From the NCBI GenBank assembly GCA_040880125.1, contig JBBDJB010000031.1, positions 42,483 through 106,482 of the forward strand: a DNA stretch of 64,000 nt. Direction: 5' to 3'. Position numbers and translations under genes: made by a program. Under the pieces are notes generated by a model. It saw nothing but the letters and a program-made list of their open reading frames with translations, ran no database searches and was not told the origin of the DNA. This document shows positions 33,192 through 46,095 of the stretch, in pieces. Positions within the stretch are counted from its first letter, which is position 1. Every line of letters starts with the position of its first letter. The DNA is from JBBDJB01 sp040880125. Lineage in GTDB: Bacteria; Planctomycetota; Planctomycetia; Pirellulales; JBBDJB01.

Positions 33192-34154
33192 GTGAGCGAC
33201 AAACCGCACCATCTGACCGATCATCCGGTTGTCGCCGACCAGTCGGAGCAATCGTCGGGCACGCACCCGAGCGGGGATGGTGTGCGCGAAACGCCGGAAG
33301 CGGCTGCGTCGCGTCCACCGGAAGACGATCGCCGGGAAGACGATCGCCCGGAGGCGGTCACGGGCGAGCCGGGCGATCGCGAGGCCGCAGCGCAAGAGCC
33401 CAGCGACCCGTCTGCCGCCGAGGCCCCCACCAATCACGACGCTCCCGGCGAAGAGCTTCCGCAGGAAGATGCTGCGGAGGCGCCGGAAGAAGCCGCCGCG
33501 CCGAGCGAAGCCGAAGAAGCGGAGGCCGACGAAGCGGAAGAAGACTCCGACCCGAGCGACGACGAGGAAGCCGACGCCACCGAAGCGGCCGCGGCAGAGG
33601 CGGCCGCCGAGGAAGAAGAGCGGCGGATGGACTGGTACATCCTCAAGGTGCAGAGCAATCGCGAGAAATCCATTACCGAGGCCCTGCAGCGGCGGATCAA
33701 GATCGAGGGACTGGAAGAGTACTTCGGCGACATCATCGTCCCCACCGAGAAGGTGACGGAGTTCAAGGGGGGTAAGAAGCGGATCGTAAAGCGCAAGCTC
33801 TATCCGGGCTACATCCTCGTGCACATGTGCATCAACGACGATACTTGGTTCCTGGTGCGCGAGACGCCGGGTATCGGCGACTTCACCGGCTCGGCCGGCA
33901 AGCCCACGCCGATGCTGCCGCAGGAAGTGCTACGGATCGTCTCGAAGCAAGAGGAGAAGACGGACGAGGCGCCGAAGCTGAAGATCAACTTCAACGTCGG
34001 CGATCGGGTGAAGATCAACGAAGGGACTTTCGACAACTTCGAGGGCGAAGTCTCCACGCTCGACGAGGCCAGCGGCCGCGTCACGGTGATGATCAACATC
34101 TTCGGGCGGTCCACGCCCGTCGAACTGGAATACTGGCAGGTAGAAACGATTTAG
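33192..34154 (+). CDS. nusG: Transcription antitermination factor NusG with acidic N-terminal extension
   Basis: A 320-residue protein, against about 180 for E. coli NusG. Residues 1-145 are disordered and acidic, dominated by Glu, Asp, Ala and Pro (PEEAAAPSEAEEAEADEAEE). The NGN domain starts at about residue 146 (MDWYILKVQSNREK) and includes KRKLYPGYILVHM and VRETPGIGDFTGS; the KOW domain follows (FNVGDRVKINEGTFDNFEGEVS). NusG binds the RNA polymerase clamp and links it to Rho or S10. The GTG at 33192 is chosen because a purine-rich GGGGGGA precedes it and the extension is a continuous open frame; an internal ATG at 33627 would give a normal-length protein but lacks a good ribosome-binding site. 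Confidence 0.92.
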   Translation: MSDKPHHLTDHPVVADQSEQSSGTHPSGDGVRETPEAAASRPPEDDRREDDRPEAVTGEPGDREAAAQEPSDPSAAEAPTNHDAPGEELPQEDAAEAPEEAAAPSEAEEAEADEAEEDSDPSDDEEADATEAAAAEAAAEEEERRMDWYILKVQSNREKSITEALQRRIKIEGLEEYFGDIIVPTEKVTEFKGGKKRIVKRKLYPGYILVHMCINDDTWFLVRETPGIGDFTGSAGKPTPMLPQEVLRIVSKQEEKTDEAPKLKINFNVGDRVKINEGTFDNFEGEVSTLDEASGRVTVMINIFGRSTPVELEYWQVETI

Positions 34155-34191
34155 GACCGGCGGCGAAACAACGCGGCGTCGGAAAGGAAAC

Positions 34192-34617
34192 ATGGGAAAA
34201 CAGCTCGTAGGTACGGCCAAGTTTCAAATCCCCGGGGGGCAGGCCACGCCCGCGCCGCCGGTGGGTACGGCGCTGGGAAGGTACGGCATCAACCTGGGCC
34301 AGTTCGTGCAGCAGTTCAACGACCGCACGAAAGAGGCCGGCGGCATGCCGACGCCGGTGGTGGTCAACGTGTACAACGATCGCAGCTTCGACTTCGTCAC
34401 CAAGAGCCCTCCGGCGGCGGCGCTGTTGAAGAAGGCGGCCGCCATTGCGCGGGGCTCAGGCGAGCCGAATCGCGAAAAGGTGGGGACGGTCAATTCCGCC
34501 CAGATCGAGGAGATCGTCAAGCTGAAGCTGCAGGATCTGAACGCACGCGACGTCGAGCATGCCAAGCGAATGATCGAGGGAACCGCCCGCAGCATGGGCA
34601 TTACGGTCGAGGCCTGA
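34192..34617 (+). CDS. rplK: 50S ribosomal protein L11
   Basis: 141 residues, normal length. The N-terminal domain (FQIPGGQATPAPPVGTALGRYGINL) and the rRNA-binding C-terminal domain (GSGEPNREKVGTVNSAQIEEI) are intact. L11 binds the GTPase-associated region of 23S rRNA and is needed for factor and RelA responses. AAAGGAAA lies just before the ATG. It is 37 bases after nusG and 64 before rplA, the classical nusG-rplK-rplA order. Confidence 0.97.
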   Translation: MGKQLVGTAKFQIPGGQATPAPPVGTALGRYGINLGQFVQQFNDRTKEAGGMPTPVVVNVYNDRSFDFVTKSPPAAALLKKAAAIARGSGEPNREKVGTVNSAQIEEIVKLKLQDLNARDVEHAKRMIEGTARSMGITVEA

Positions 34618-34681
34618 GCCGGCACGGGCACAGGAATTTTCAATCAACAGCGTTCATTTTCGTAGAATGGTTACTCACGCC

Positions 34682-35362
34682 ATGCCCAAAGTAAGCAAGC
34701 GCCGCGCCACGATGCTCAAGAAGCGGCCTGACAGTCAGCCGCTGCCGGTTTCCGAGGCGGCGAAGATGCTGAAGGATTTCAACACCACGAAGTTCGACCA
34801 GTCGGTCGAAGTGGCGATGCGGTTGGGGATCGACCCGAAACAGGCGGACCAGATCGTCCGCGGTTCGATCGTGCTCCCGCACGGCATCGGCAAGACGCAG
34901 CGGGTGGTGGTGTTCGCGAAAGGAAAGCAGGCCGCGGAGGCGGTGGAGGCGGGCGCCGACGAAGTCGGGCAAGAGGATCTGGCCGAAAAGATCAAGGGCG
35001 GCTGGACGGACTTCGACGCCTGCATTGCAGCGCCGGACATGATGAAGCTGGTCGGACCGCTGGGTCGCGTACTGGGGCCGCGGGGTTTGATGCCTTCGCC
35101 CCGCGCCGGAACCGTGACGCCGGAGATTGCCAAGACGGTCCAGGAGTACAAGGCCGGCAAGGTCGAGTTCCGCAACGACTCCAGCGGCAACGTGCACGCC
35201 GTGGTGGGCAAGCTCAGCTTTGAGCCGGAAAAGCTCGCCGAAAACGTGCAGGCCTTCATCGACAAGATCATCGGCATGAAGCCTTCCACCGTCAAAGGCG
35301 CGTACGTGAAGAGCGTCCACGTCAGCGCCACGATGAGCCCCAGCCTGCAGATTGCCACGTAG
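34682..35362 (+). CDS. rplA: 50S ribosomal protein L1
   Basis: 226 residues from the ATG at 34682 (MPKVSKRRATMLKKRPD); an in-frame ATG at 34667 lies upstream. The L1 signature is present: TDFDACIAAPDMMKLVGPLGRVLGPRGLMPSPRAGTVTP, and the end STVKGAYVKSVHVSATMSP is standard. L1 forms the mobile stalk that guides tRNA exit. In E. coli it represses its own operon by binding the mRNA leader; whether this occurs here cannot be told from sequence. Confidence 0.96.
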   Translation: MPKVSKRRATMLKKRPDSQPLPVSEAAKMLKDFNTTKFDQSVEVAMRLGIDPKQADQIVRGSIVLPHGIGKTQRVVVFAKGKQAAEAVEAGADEVGQEDLAEKIKGGWTDFDACIAAPDMMKLVGPLGRVLGPRGLMPSPRAGTVTPEIAKTVQEYKAGKVEFRNDSSGNVHAVVGKLSFEPEKLAENVQAFIDKIIGMKPSTVKGAYVKSVHVSATMSPSLQIAT

Positions 35363-35424
35363 CGCCGGTGTTCGCCGGAGCCGAAGTTCCGCCGCAAGTG
35401 CCAAGCGAGTCAAGCGAGTAAGCG

Positions 35425-35952
35425 ATGAGCAAGTACGTCAAAGACCTGATGACCAACGAGTTACGGAGCCGCCTGGACGGGGTGACCGACGCGCTGTTGG
35501 TGAATGTGGTGGGCTTGAATGCCAACAAGAACACGGTGATGCGCCACCAGTTGCGGGAGAAGAATATTCACCTGACGGTGGTCAAGAACAGCCTGGCCCG
35601 CCGGGCGACCGAGGGGACGCCGCTGGCTCCCGCGTTCGAGGGCGTGGAAGGTACGATCGCGGTGATCTGGGGCGGCGAGGATGTCGTCTCGTTGGCCAAG
35701 GAAGTGGCGCGGCTGGCCGGAGACAAGCAGTTCGAGGCTTTCGAAGCCCGTGGCGGCGTGATGGAAGGCGCCCGGTTGTCGCCCGAGCAGGTCGCCGAGG
35801 TCAGCAAGTGGCCCAACCGCGCCGAGCAGCTCAGCATCCTGGCGGGTCAGATCCTCAGCCCCGGGGCGCGGCTTTCGTCGCAGCTTACCGGCGCCGGTGC
35901 CAAGTTGGCCAGCCAGATCAAGAAGAAGGGAGAGTCGGGCGAAGGCGAATGA
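35425..35952 (+). CDS. rplJ: 50S ribosomal protein L10
   Basis: 175 residues. The N-terminal rRNA-binding domain (MTNELRSRLDGVTDALLVNVVGLNANKN, LTVVKNSLARRATEG) and the C-terminal helix that carries L7/L12 dimers (LSSQLTGAGAKLASQIKKKGE) are clear. L10 and L12 form the stalk that recruits GTPase factors. The next gene, rplL, is 192 bases away, unusually far, because a family B palindrome lies between. Confidence 0.95.
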   Translation: MSKYVKDLMTNELRSRLDGVTDALLVNVVGLNANKNTVMRHQLREKNIHLTVVKNSLARRATEGTPLAPAFEGVEGTIAVIWGGEDVVSLAKEVARLAGDKQFEAFEARGGVMEGARLSPEQVAEVSKWPNRAEQLSILAGQILSPGARLSSQLTGAGAKLASQIKKKGESGEGE

Positions 35953-35972
35953 CCGCCATCGCCGGAAGGTCC

Positions 35973-36038
35973 GTAGCTGGACTGGTGACAGTTCAGCCGA
36001 AGTGCGGGGCAGGTCTGAATTCTTACGAATTCAGCTAC
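35973..36038. repeat. Family B palindrome inside the rplJ-rplL spacer
   Basis: Imperfect palindrome beginning GTAGCTGGACTGGTGAC and ending TTACGAATTCAGCTAC, a relative of the copy at 14804-14868. Seven Ts follow shortly afterwards (from about 36047), so it could act as an attenuator or RNA-processing site. Confidence 0.85.
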
Positions 36039-36144
36039 AGACAGCATTTTTTTGAATCAGTAACGAACCCGTCATTAAACAATTGTATGGGTCGCTGGGC
36101 GTGCCGGCGGCTCGACAGTAAGCGTGAAAGGAAGAAATAGCATC

Positions 36145-36561
36145 ATGGCAACCGACACGGCCGAAGCGCGTGAATTCTCCGCGACGACCACGGAACTGGG
36201 GGACAAGATCGTCGCCCTGACGCTCAAAGAAGCCGTCGAACTGAGCGACTACCTCAAGGATGTCCACGGCATCGAACCGGCCGCAGGCGGCGCGGTGATG
36301 ATGCAGGGCGGTGGTGGTGGCGAAGGCGGAGCCGCGGCCGCGGAAGAGCAGACCGAGTTCGACGTGGTTCTGGAAGGATTCGGCGACAAGAAGATCGGCG
36401 TCATCAAAGTGGTCCGCTCGGCGACCGGCCTGGGCCTGAAAGAGGCCAAGGAACTGGTCGAAGGCGTACCCAGCAAGGTCAAGGAGGGCATTTCCAAGGA
36501 AGATGCCGCGAAGCTCAAGGCCGAGCTGGAAGAAGCCGGCGCGACCGTCTCTGTAAAGTAA
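36145..36561 (+). CDS. rplL: 50S ribosomal protein L7/L12
   Basis: 138 residues from the ATG at 36145, with GGAAG upstream. The N-terminal dimerisation part is followed by a glycine-rich hinge (MMQGGGGGEGGAAAAEEQTEF) and the C-terminal factor-binding domain (FDVVLEGFGDKKIGVIKVVR, TGLGLKEAKELVEGVPSKVKEG). It is slightly longer than the usual 120-125 residues, mainly at the N-terminus and hinge. Multiple copies bind L10. It is separated from rpoB by 208 bases. Confidence 0.96.
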   Translation: MATDTAEAREFSATTTELGDKIVALTLKEAVELSDYLKDVHGIEPAAGGAVMMQGGGGGEGGAAAAEEQTEFDVVLEGFGDKKIGVIKVVRSATGLGLKEAKELVEGVPSKVKEGISKEDAAKLKAELEEAGATVSVK

Positions 36562-36769
36562 CCGTAGTTTTTCGATCGTCGGCCGCATTGTGCTTGCGCT
36601 GCAATGGATTTCGCGCGTCCGGCGTCGTTCCCCACTAGAAGGTGCTTGTGGCCGCTGGCCCCCCGAGCACTGATCGTTTCGATTCGCGAGCGCCCGCGCC
36701 GCGTGACCCGCTCGGTGCTGCGCGCTGTGCGCCTCGTCCTCGTTCTTCCAATTAGGAGTCGCTGACCCT

Positions 36770-39700
36770 ATGGCTACGACGGCTCAAAGACGTCTGGACT
36801 GCAAAGAAATTCGTCGCTTCGGCAGCGGCCGTGATTCCCATTCCATCCCGGACCTGACGGAGATTCAAACCCGCAGCTACGAGGCCTTCCTGCAAGGCGA
36901 CCGAACGAGTGACAAGCGCAAGGACCAAGGTCTGGAGTCGGTGCTGCGCGAGATCTTCCCGATCGAGAGCTACGACAAGTCGCTCAGCCTGGAGTATCTC
37001 CGCTACGAGTTGGGCAAACCCCGCTACGAGCCGGACGAGTGCCGGCAGCTTCGCTTGACTTACGGGCGGCCGTTCCGCGTCTGGCTGCGTCTGAACAAGG
37101 AGCAGCCGATCGACGAGGAGGTCTATCTGGGCGATTTGCCGATCATGCTGGGCGGCGGCGAGTTCATCATCAACGGTGCCGAGCGCGTCGTGGTGAGTCA
37201 ATTGCACCGCAGTCCTGGCGTGGACTTTGTCGCGGACACGGACACGGGCGAGCGTCAACTGCATAGCTGCCGCATCATTCCCGAGCGCGGAAGCTGGATC
37301 GAGATCAACACCACCAAGAAGGAAAGCCTCACCGTCCGCATCGACCAGAGCGGTAAGTTCTCGGTCGCCACGCTGCTGCGGGCGATGGACCCGAAGTACA
37401 GCTTGGATGCCGACCTGCTGCGGGCGTTTTACGAGACCTCCGTGCAGAAGGTGGGCGACGGTCGAAGCGTCAGCAAGATCGAAGGCCGTTTTGCGGTGGA
37501 GGACATCGTCTATCCGCCGGGCAGCGAGCGCGCGGGAGAGATCATCGTCGAGGGCGGCCAGCGGATCAGCAAGAATTCCGCGGAGTTGATCTGCACCTCC
37601 GACATCAAGTCGGTGGAAGTGATGGATCCGCCGCGCACGCCGCTGTTGCTGAACGCTCTGGCCGACGATAACACGTCGAGCCACGAAGAGGCCCTGCTGC
37701 GAATCTACCAGCGGCTGCGCCCCGGCAATCCGCCGCAGTTGGAAAAGGCACGGGCGCTGTTCAACGAAAAGTTCTTCGACACCAATCGCTATCGCCTTGG
37801 CCGCGTCGGACGGTTCCGCATCAATCGCAAGCTGAACCTGAGCGTGCCCGAGAACGAGATGATCCTCCGCCCCGAGGACCTCATCTTCTCGGTCCGCTAC
37901 CTGATCGACCTGGTCGTCGGCACTCCGGACGTCTACCTGGACGACATCGACCACCTGGGCAACCGGCGCCTGCGGACGATCGACGAGCTGGCGTGCGACG
38001 AGCTGCGCAAGGGCTTTTTGAAGCTTCGCCGTACGGTGCAGGAGCGGATGAGCCTGAAGGACGTGGAGGACATGACTCCGCGGAGCTTGATCAACCCCAA
38101 GAGCATCTCGGCGGCCATCGAGTACTTCTTTGGCCGCGGCGAGCTTTCGCAGGTGGTCGACCAGACCAATCCGTTATCGATGCTCACGCACGAGCGGCGG
38201 CTGTCGGCGCTCGGGCCCGGCGGTTTGAACCGCAAGCGGGCCGGCTTCGAAGTCCGCGACGTGCACATCAGCCACTACGGCCGCATCTGCCCGATCGAAA
38301 CGCCTGAAGGTACTAACATCGGGCTGATCTCCAGCTTGGCCATGTACGCCACGGTCGACGAGTACGGCTTTTTGGTGACGCCTTATCGGAAGATCAACAA
38401 GGGCAAGCTGACCGACGAGATCGTGTGGCTGCGGGCCGACCAGGAGAGCGTCGCCTTCGTAGCTCCGGCCGACGCGGCGGTTGAGAACGGCAAGCTGGCC
38501 GGCGATACGATTATCGCCCGGCACCGGGCCGACTTCGCCATCACACCGGCCGACAAGGTCGAGTACATGGACGTCGCCCCCAGCCAGATGGTGGGCGTCT
38601 CCGCCGGGTTGATCCCGTTCTTGGAGCACGACGACGCCAACCGCGCTCTTATGGGTTCGAACATGCAGCGGCAGGCGGTGCCGCTTTTGGTCACCGAGCC
38701 TCCCGTGGTCGGCACCGGCTTGGAGAAGGACGTGGCCCTGCACTCGGGCATGTTGATTCGCGCCGGGCACAAGGGAACCGTGACGTACGTGGACGCCGAC
38801 CGAATCGAGATCGGTCCGGAAGTGCATAAGCTCCGCAAGTTCGTGGGCCTCAACGAACGGACCTGCCAGAACCAGAAGCCGATTGTGGAGCTGGGCCAAA
38901 AGGTCGAAAAGGGCGATCCGATCGCCGACGGCGCGGCCACCTACCTCGGAGAGCTGGCACTGGGGCGAAATGTGTTGGTGGCCTTCATGGCCTGGGACGG
39001 CTACAACTTCGAGGACGCGATCATCATCAGCGAAGAGCTGGTGAAGAACGACACCTACACGTCGATCCACATCGAGGAGTTCGACGTCGAGATCCGCGAG
39101 ACCAAGCTGGGCCGGGAAGAGTTCACCCGCGATATTCCCAATGTCAGCGAAAAGGCGCTGCGGAACCTCGACGACAACGGCATCGTGCAGATCGGCACGT
39201 ATGTCGAGCCGGGTGACGTTCTGGTCGGCAAGGTCTCGCCGAAGTCGAAGACCGAGCTGACGCCGGAAGAGAAGCTGCTGCACGCCATCTTTGGGCGGGC
39301 CGGGGAGGACGTGAAGAACGACTCGCTGGAAGTCCCCTCCGGCGTCGAAGGCATCGTGATCGATACGCAGAAGTTCTCCCGACGCATGAGCCTCTCGGAG
39401 GACGAGCGCAAGGAGTTCGAGAAGTCGCTGAAGGCGACCGAGGGCGAAGGCAATCGGTTGGTGGCCGAAGCTTTCTCCGCGATGGTCGTCGAGATGGAAA
39501 CCGTGCTGCAGCGCACCCTGGCCGACGACGACGGCACGCCGCTGGTTCGCGACCAGGAGCCGAAATTCATCGCCGAGCAGGCGCAGACGTTCAAGCTCGA
39601 TTCGGTCGACATCCGCAGCCCTCAGCGGAAGGCGGAGGTCGAGCGGATTTACAAGACGCAGTGGCCGCTGGTGGAAGTCGCCATGGACGAGCGGGACCGC

Positions 39701-40480
39701 CGGCTGAACTCCATGAAGCGCGGTGACGAGCTGCGCAGCGGCGTGCTGCAGATGGTCAAGGTCTACCTCGCCACCAAGCGGGTAATTTCGGTGGGCGATA
39801 AGATGGCCGGCCGCCACGGCAACAAGGGCGTCATCGCCAAGATCCTGCCGGAAGAGGACATGCCGTTCTTGCCCGACGGTACGCCGGTGCAGATCATGCT
39901 CAACCCGCTGGGGGTGCCCAGCCGCATGAACGTGGGCCAGATTCTGGAGACCCACCTGGGTTGGGCGGGCGCCGCCTTGGGCTTCCGCGCCGTCACGCCG
40001 GTGTTCGACGGGGCCAGCGAAGAGGCCATCAACGCCGCCTTGAGAGAGGCCGGCCTGCCGTCGCACGGCAAGCAGCGTCTGCAGGACGGACGCACCGGCG
40101 AAGCCTTCGAGCAGGAGACGACCGTCGGCTTCATCTACATGCTCAAGCTGCACCATCTGGTGGACGACAAAGTCCACGCCCGCAGCACCGGGCCGTACTC
40201 GCTGATCACTCAGCAGCCGCTGGGTGGCAAGGCCCGCTTCGGCGGGCAGCGGTTCGGAGAAATGGAAGTCTGGGCGCTGGAGGCCTACGGCGCCGCGTAC
40301 ATTCTGCAAGAGCTCTTGACCGTCAAGAGCGACGACGTGGAAGGCCGCACGAAGATTTACGAGTCGATGGTCAAAGGTGAGAACACGCTGGAAGCCGGCA
40401 CTCCGGCCAGTTTCGACGTGTTGACTAACGAGATCCGTGGCCTGGGACTGAATATGCAACTGGAGAAGCGCCGCATCTGA
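36770..40480 (+). CDS. rpoB: DNA-directed RNA polymerase beta subunit
   Basis: 1236 residues, the shorter bacterial class (E. coli 1342). Diagnostic blocks include GEFIINGAERVVVSQLHRSPG, LGPGGLNRKRAGFEVRDVH, CPIETPEGTNIGLISSLA, GRNVLVAFMAWDGYNFEDAIIIS, VGDKMAGRHGNKGVI and, at the end, RFGGQRFGEMEVWALEAYGAAY. In the rifampicin pocket the residues equivalent to E. coli D516, H526 and S531 are retained (D464, H474, S479), but neighbours differ. Its partner rpoC follows after 73 bases. The beta subunit forms the catalytic centre with beta prime. Confidence 0.98.
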   Translation: MATTAQRRLDCKEIRRFGSGRDSHSIPDLTEIQTRSYEAFLQGDRTSDKRKDQGLESVLREIFPIESYDKSLSLEYLRYELGKPRYEPDECRQLRLTYGRPFRVWLRLNKEQPIDEEVYLGDLPIMLGGGEFIINGAERVVVSQLHRSPGVDFVADTDTGERQLHSCRIIPERGSWIEINTTKKESLTVRIDQSGKFSVATLLRAMDPKYSLDADLLRAFYETSVQKVGDGRSVSKIEGRFAVEDIVYPPGSERAGEIIVEGGQRISKNSAELICTSDIKSVEVMDPPRTPLLLNALADDNTSSHEEALLRIYQRLRPGNPPQLEKARALFNEKFFDTNRYRLGRVGRFRINRKLNLSVPENEMILRPEDLIFSVRYLIDLVVGTPDVYLDDIDHLGNRRLRTIDELACDELRKGFLKLRRTVQERMSLKDVEDMTPRSLINPKSISAAIEYFFGRGELSQVVDQTNPLSMLTHERRLSALGPGGLNRKRAGFEVRDVHISHYGRICPIETPEGTNIGLISSLAMYATVDEYGFLVTPYRKINKGKLTDEIVWLRADQESVAFVAPADAAVENGKLAGDTIIARHRADFAITPADKVEYMDVAPSQMVGVSAGLIPFLEHDDANRALMGSNMQRQAVPLLVTEPPVVGTGLEKDVALHSGMLIRAGHKGTVTYVDADRIEIGPEVHKLRKFVGLNERTCQNQKPIVELGQKVEKGDPIADGAATYLGELALGRNVLVAFMAWDGYNFEDAIIISEELVKNDTYTSIHIEEFDVEIRETKLGREEFTRDIPNVSEKALRNLDDNGIVQIGTYVEPGDVLVGKVSPKSKTELTPEEKLLHAIFGRAGEDVKNDSLEVPSGVEGIVIDTQKFSRRMSLSEDERKEFEKSLKATEGEGNRLVAEAFSAMVVEMETVLQRTLADDDGTPLVRDQEPKFIAEQAQTFKLDSVDIRSPQRKAEVERIYKTQWPLVEVAMDERDRRLNSMKRGDELRSGVLQMVKVYLATKRVISVGDKMAGRHGNKGVIAKILPEEDMPFLPDGTPVQIMLNPLGVPSRMNVGQILETHLGWAGAALGFRAVTPVFDGASEEAINAALREAGLPSHGKQRLQDGRTGEAFEQETTVGFIYMLKLHHLVDDKVHARSTGPYSLITQQPLGGKARFGGQRFGEMEVWALEAYGAAYILQELLTVKSDDVEGRTKIYESMVKGENTLEAGTPASFDVLTNEIRGLGLNMQLEKRRI

Positions 40481-40553
40481 CCCAGCGGCCGACTGCCTTG
40501 AATTCAATTATTGCTGCCTCCCGCACTGCGTGCGATACGCTAAGGAGCTTCAG

Positions 40554-44942
<4,389 letters not shown>

Positions 44943-44992
44943 CGCGTGGCCGCGTACGAATCGGCACGTTTCGAGCTGCGGCTGCTTCGCGG

Positions 44993-45020
44993 TTGACAGC
45001 GCCGGCCGATCCGGTACGCT
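44993..45020 (+). promoter_or_regulatory. Candidate promoter of the str operon (rpsL-rpsG-fusA)
   Basis: TTGACA at 44993-44998, a 16-base spacer and TACGCT at 45015-45020, giving a leader of about 45 bases before rpsL. TAAAAT at 45020 is an alternative -10 but would need a 21-base spacer. Confidence 0.55.
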
Positions 45021-45071
45021 AAAATGTTCGCGTATTTTGCAAGCAGTGTCCTAGCAGTAGAAACGAATCGG

Positions 45072-45440
45072 ATGCCGACGATCAACCAGTTGGTGCGCAA
45101 GCGGCGCAAATCGAAGCGGAAGTTCACGAAGGCTCCCGTCCTGGAGGCCTGCCCGCAGAAGCGGGGCGTGTGCCTGCAGGTGCGGACGATGACGCCCAAA
45201 AAGCCGAACTCTGCCCTGCGCAAGATCACCCGAGTGAGGCTTTCCAACGGCAAGGAAGTGACGGTCTACATCCCCGGCGAGGGGCACACCCTGCAGGAGC
45301 ACTCGATTGTGCTGGTGCGGGGCGGCCGCGTGCGGGATCTGCCGGGCGTGCGCTACCAGGTGGTCCGCGGTTCGCTCGACACCCTGGGGGTCGATGGCCG
45401 CAAGCAGTCGCGCAGCCGCTACGGCGCCAAGAAATCGTAA
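45072..45440 (+). CDS. rpsL: 30S ribosomal protein S12
   Basis: 122 residues from the ATG at 45072 (MPTINQLVRKRRKSKRKF). The decoding-centre loops are conserved: TPKKPNSALRK (K43 in E. coli numbering) and GEGHTLQEHSIVLVRGG. Residue 88 is arginine (GGRVRDLPG) where E. coli has lysine; K88R is a well-known streptomycin-resistance change. The frame is open to 45024 but the extra 16 residues are not S12-like. It heads the str operon and precedes rpsG by 38 bases. Confidence 0.97.
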   Translation: MPTINQLVRKRRKSKRKFTKAPVLEACPQKRGVCLQVRTMTPKKPNSALRKITRVRLSNGKEVTVYIPGEGHTLQEHSIVLVRGGRVRDLPGVRYQVVRGSLDTLGVDGRKQSRSRYGAKKS

Positions 45441-45478
45441 TTTGAACCAATAAGCAGTATCGATCGGAATCGCCAAAC

Positions 45479-45949
45479 ATGGGTCGGATCACCGCCAGCC
45501 GCAAGCAACTCAAGCCGGATCCTCGGCACCAGTCGGTGCTGGCCAGCAAGTTCATCAACTGTATGATGTTCGACGGGAAGAAGAGCGTCGCCCAGTCGGT
45601 GTTTTACGACGCCCTGGAAATCGTTCATAAGAAGGTGCCCGACGCCGAGCCGATCGAGGTATTCACGCAAGCCGTGGAAAACGTCAAGCCGGCGATCGAA
45701 GTGCGTTCGAAGCGCGTCGGCGGTGCCGCCTACCAAGTGCCGATGCAGGTAAACCGGACGCGGCAGCAGTCGCTGGCGATCCGCTGGCTGCTGATGGCGA
45801 TCCGGGAGAAGAAGGGCCGCCCGATGCACCAGCGGCTGGCCGACGAGTTGGTAGCCGCGTACAACCGCGAAGGGACGGCGATGTCCCGGCGCGAGAACGT
45901 GCACCGCATGGCCGACGCCAACAAGGCCTTCGCGCACTTTGCCTGGTAA
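45479..45949 (+). CDS. rpsG: 30S ribosomal protein S7
   Basis: 156 residues, normal length. Motifs LINCMMFDGKK-type (KFINCMMFDGKKSVAQSV), ENVKPAIEVRSKRVGGAAYQVPMQV and the C-terminal REGTAMSRRENVHRMADANKAFAHF are typical. S7 nucleates the 30S head and lies at the exit site. In E. coli it represses the str mRNA. Here a strong hairpin follows in the spacer before fusA. Confidence 0.97.
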   Translation: MGRITASRKQLKPDPRHQSVLASKFINCMMFDGKKSVAQSVFYDALEIVHKKVPDAEPIEVFTQAVENVKPAIEVRSKRVGGAAYQVPMQVNRTRQQSLAIRWLLMAIREKKGRPMHQRLADELVAAYNREGTAMSRRENVHRMADANKAFAHFAW

Positions 45950-45953
45950 GCTC

Positions 45954-46008
45954 GCACAAGCATATTCGCCGCGGCGCAGTGAGTAGCTGCGGCGCGGCGT
46001 TCTTGTGC
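45954..46008 (+). promoter_or_regulatory. Large hairpin in the rpsG-fusA spacer
   Basis: A 13-base stem with one mismatch (CGCCGCGGCGCAG at 45967-45979 and CTGCGGCGCGGCG at 45987-45999) around a seven-base loop, extended by an outer stem GCACAAG/CTTGTGC (45954-45960, 46002-46008). It may terminate part of the transcripts or be a regulatory site; no long U-run follows. Confidence 0.6.
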
Positions 46009-46095
46009 GCCGGGGCGCGTCGGCCAAGGGTGAAGCGCCCCGAGCACGCCGATTCCAATTAAGTGCAGTAGCAACGATCGACGCAGTCTCCGCCC

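Noticed and set aside
38174..40507. 777-codon open frame antisense to rpoB
   Set aside because: High-GC codon structure of rpoB creates the open antisense frame; the translation has no fold-like pattern.
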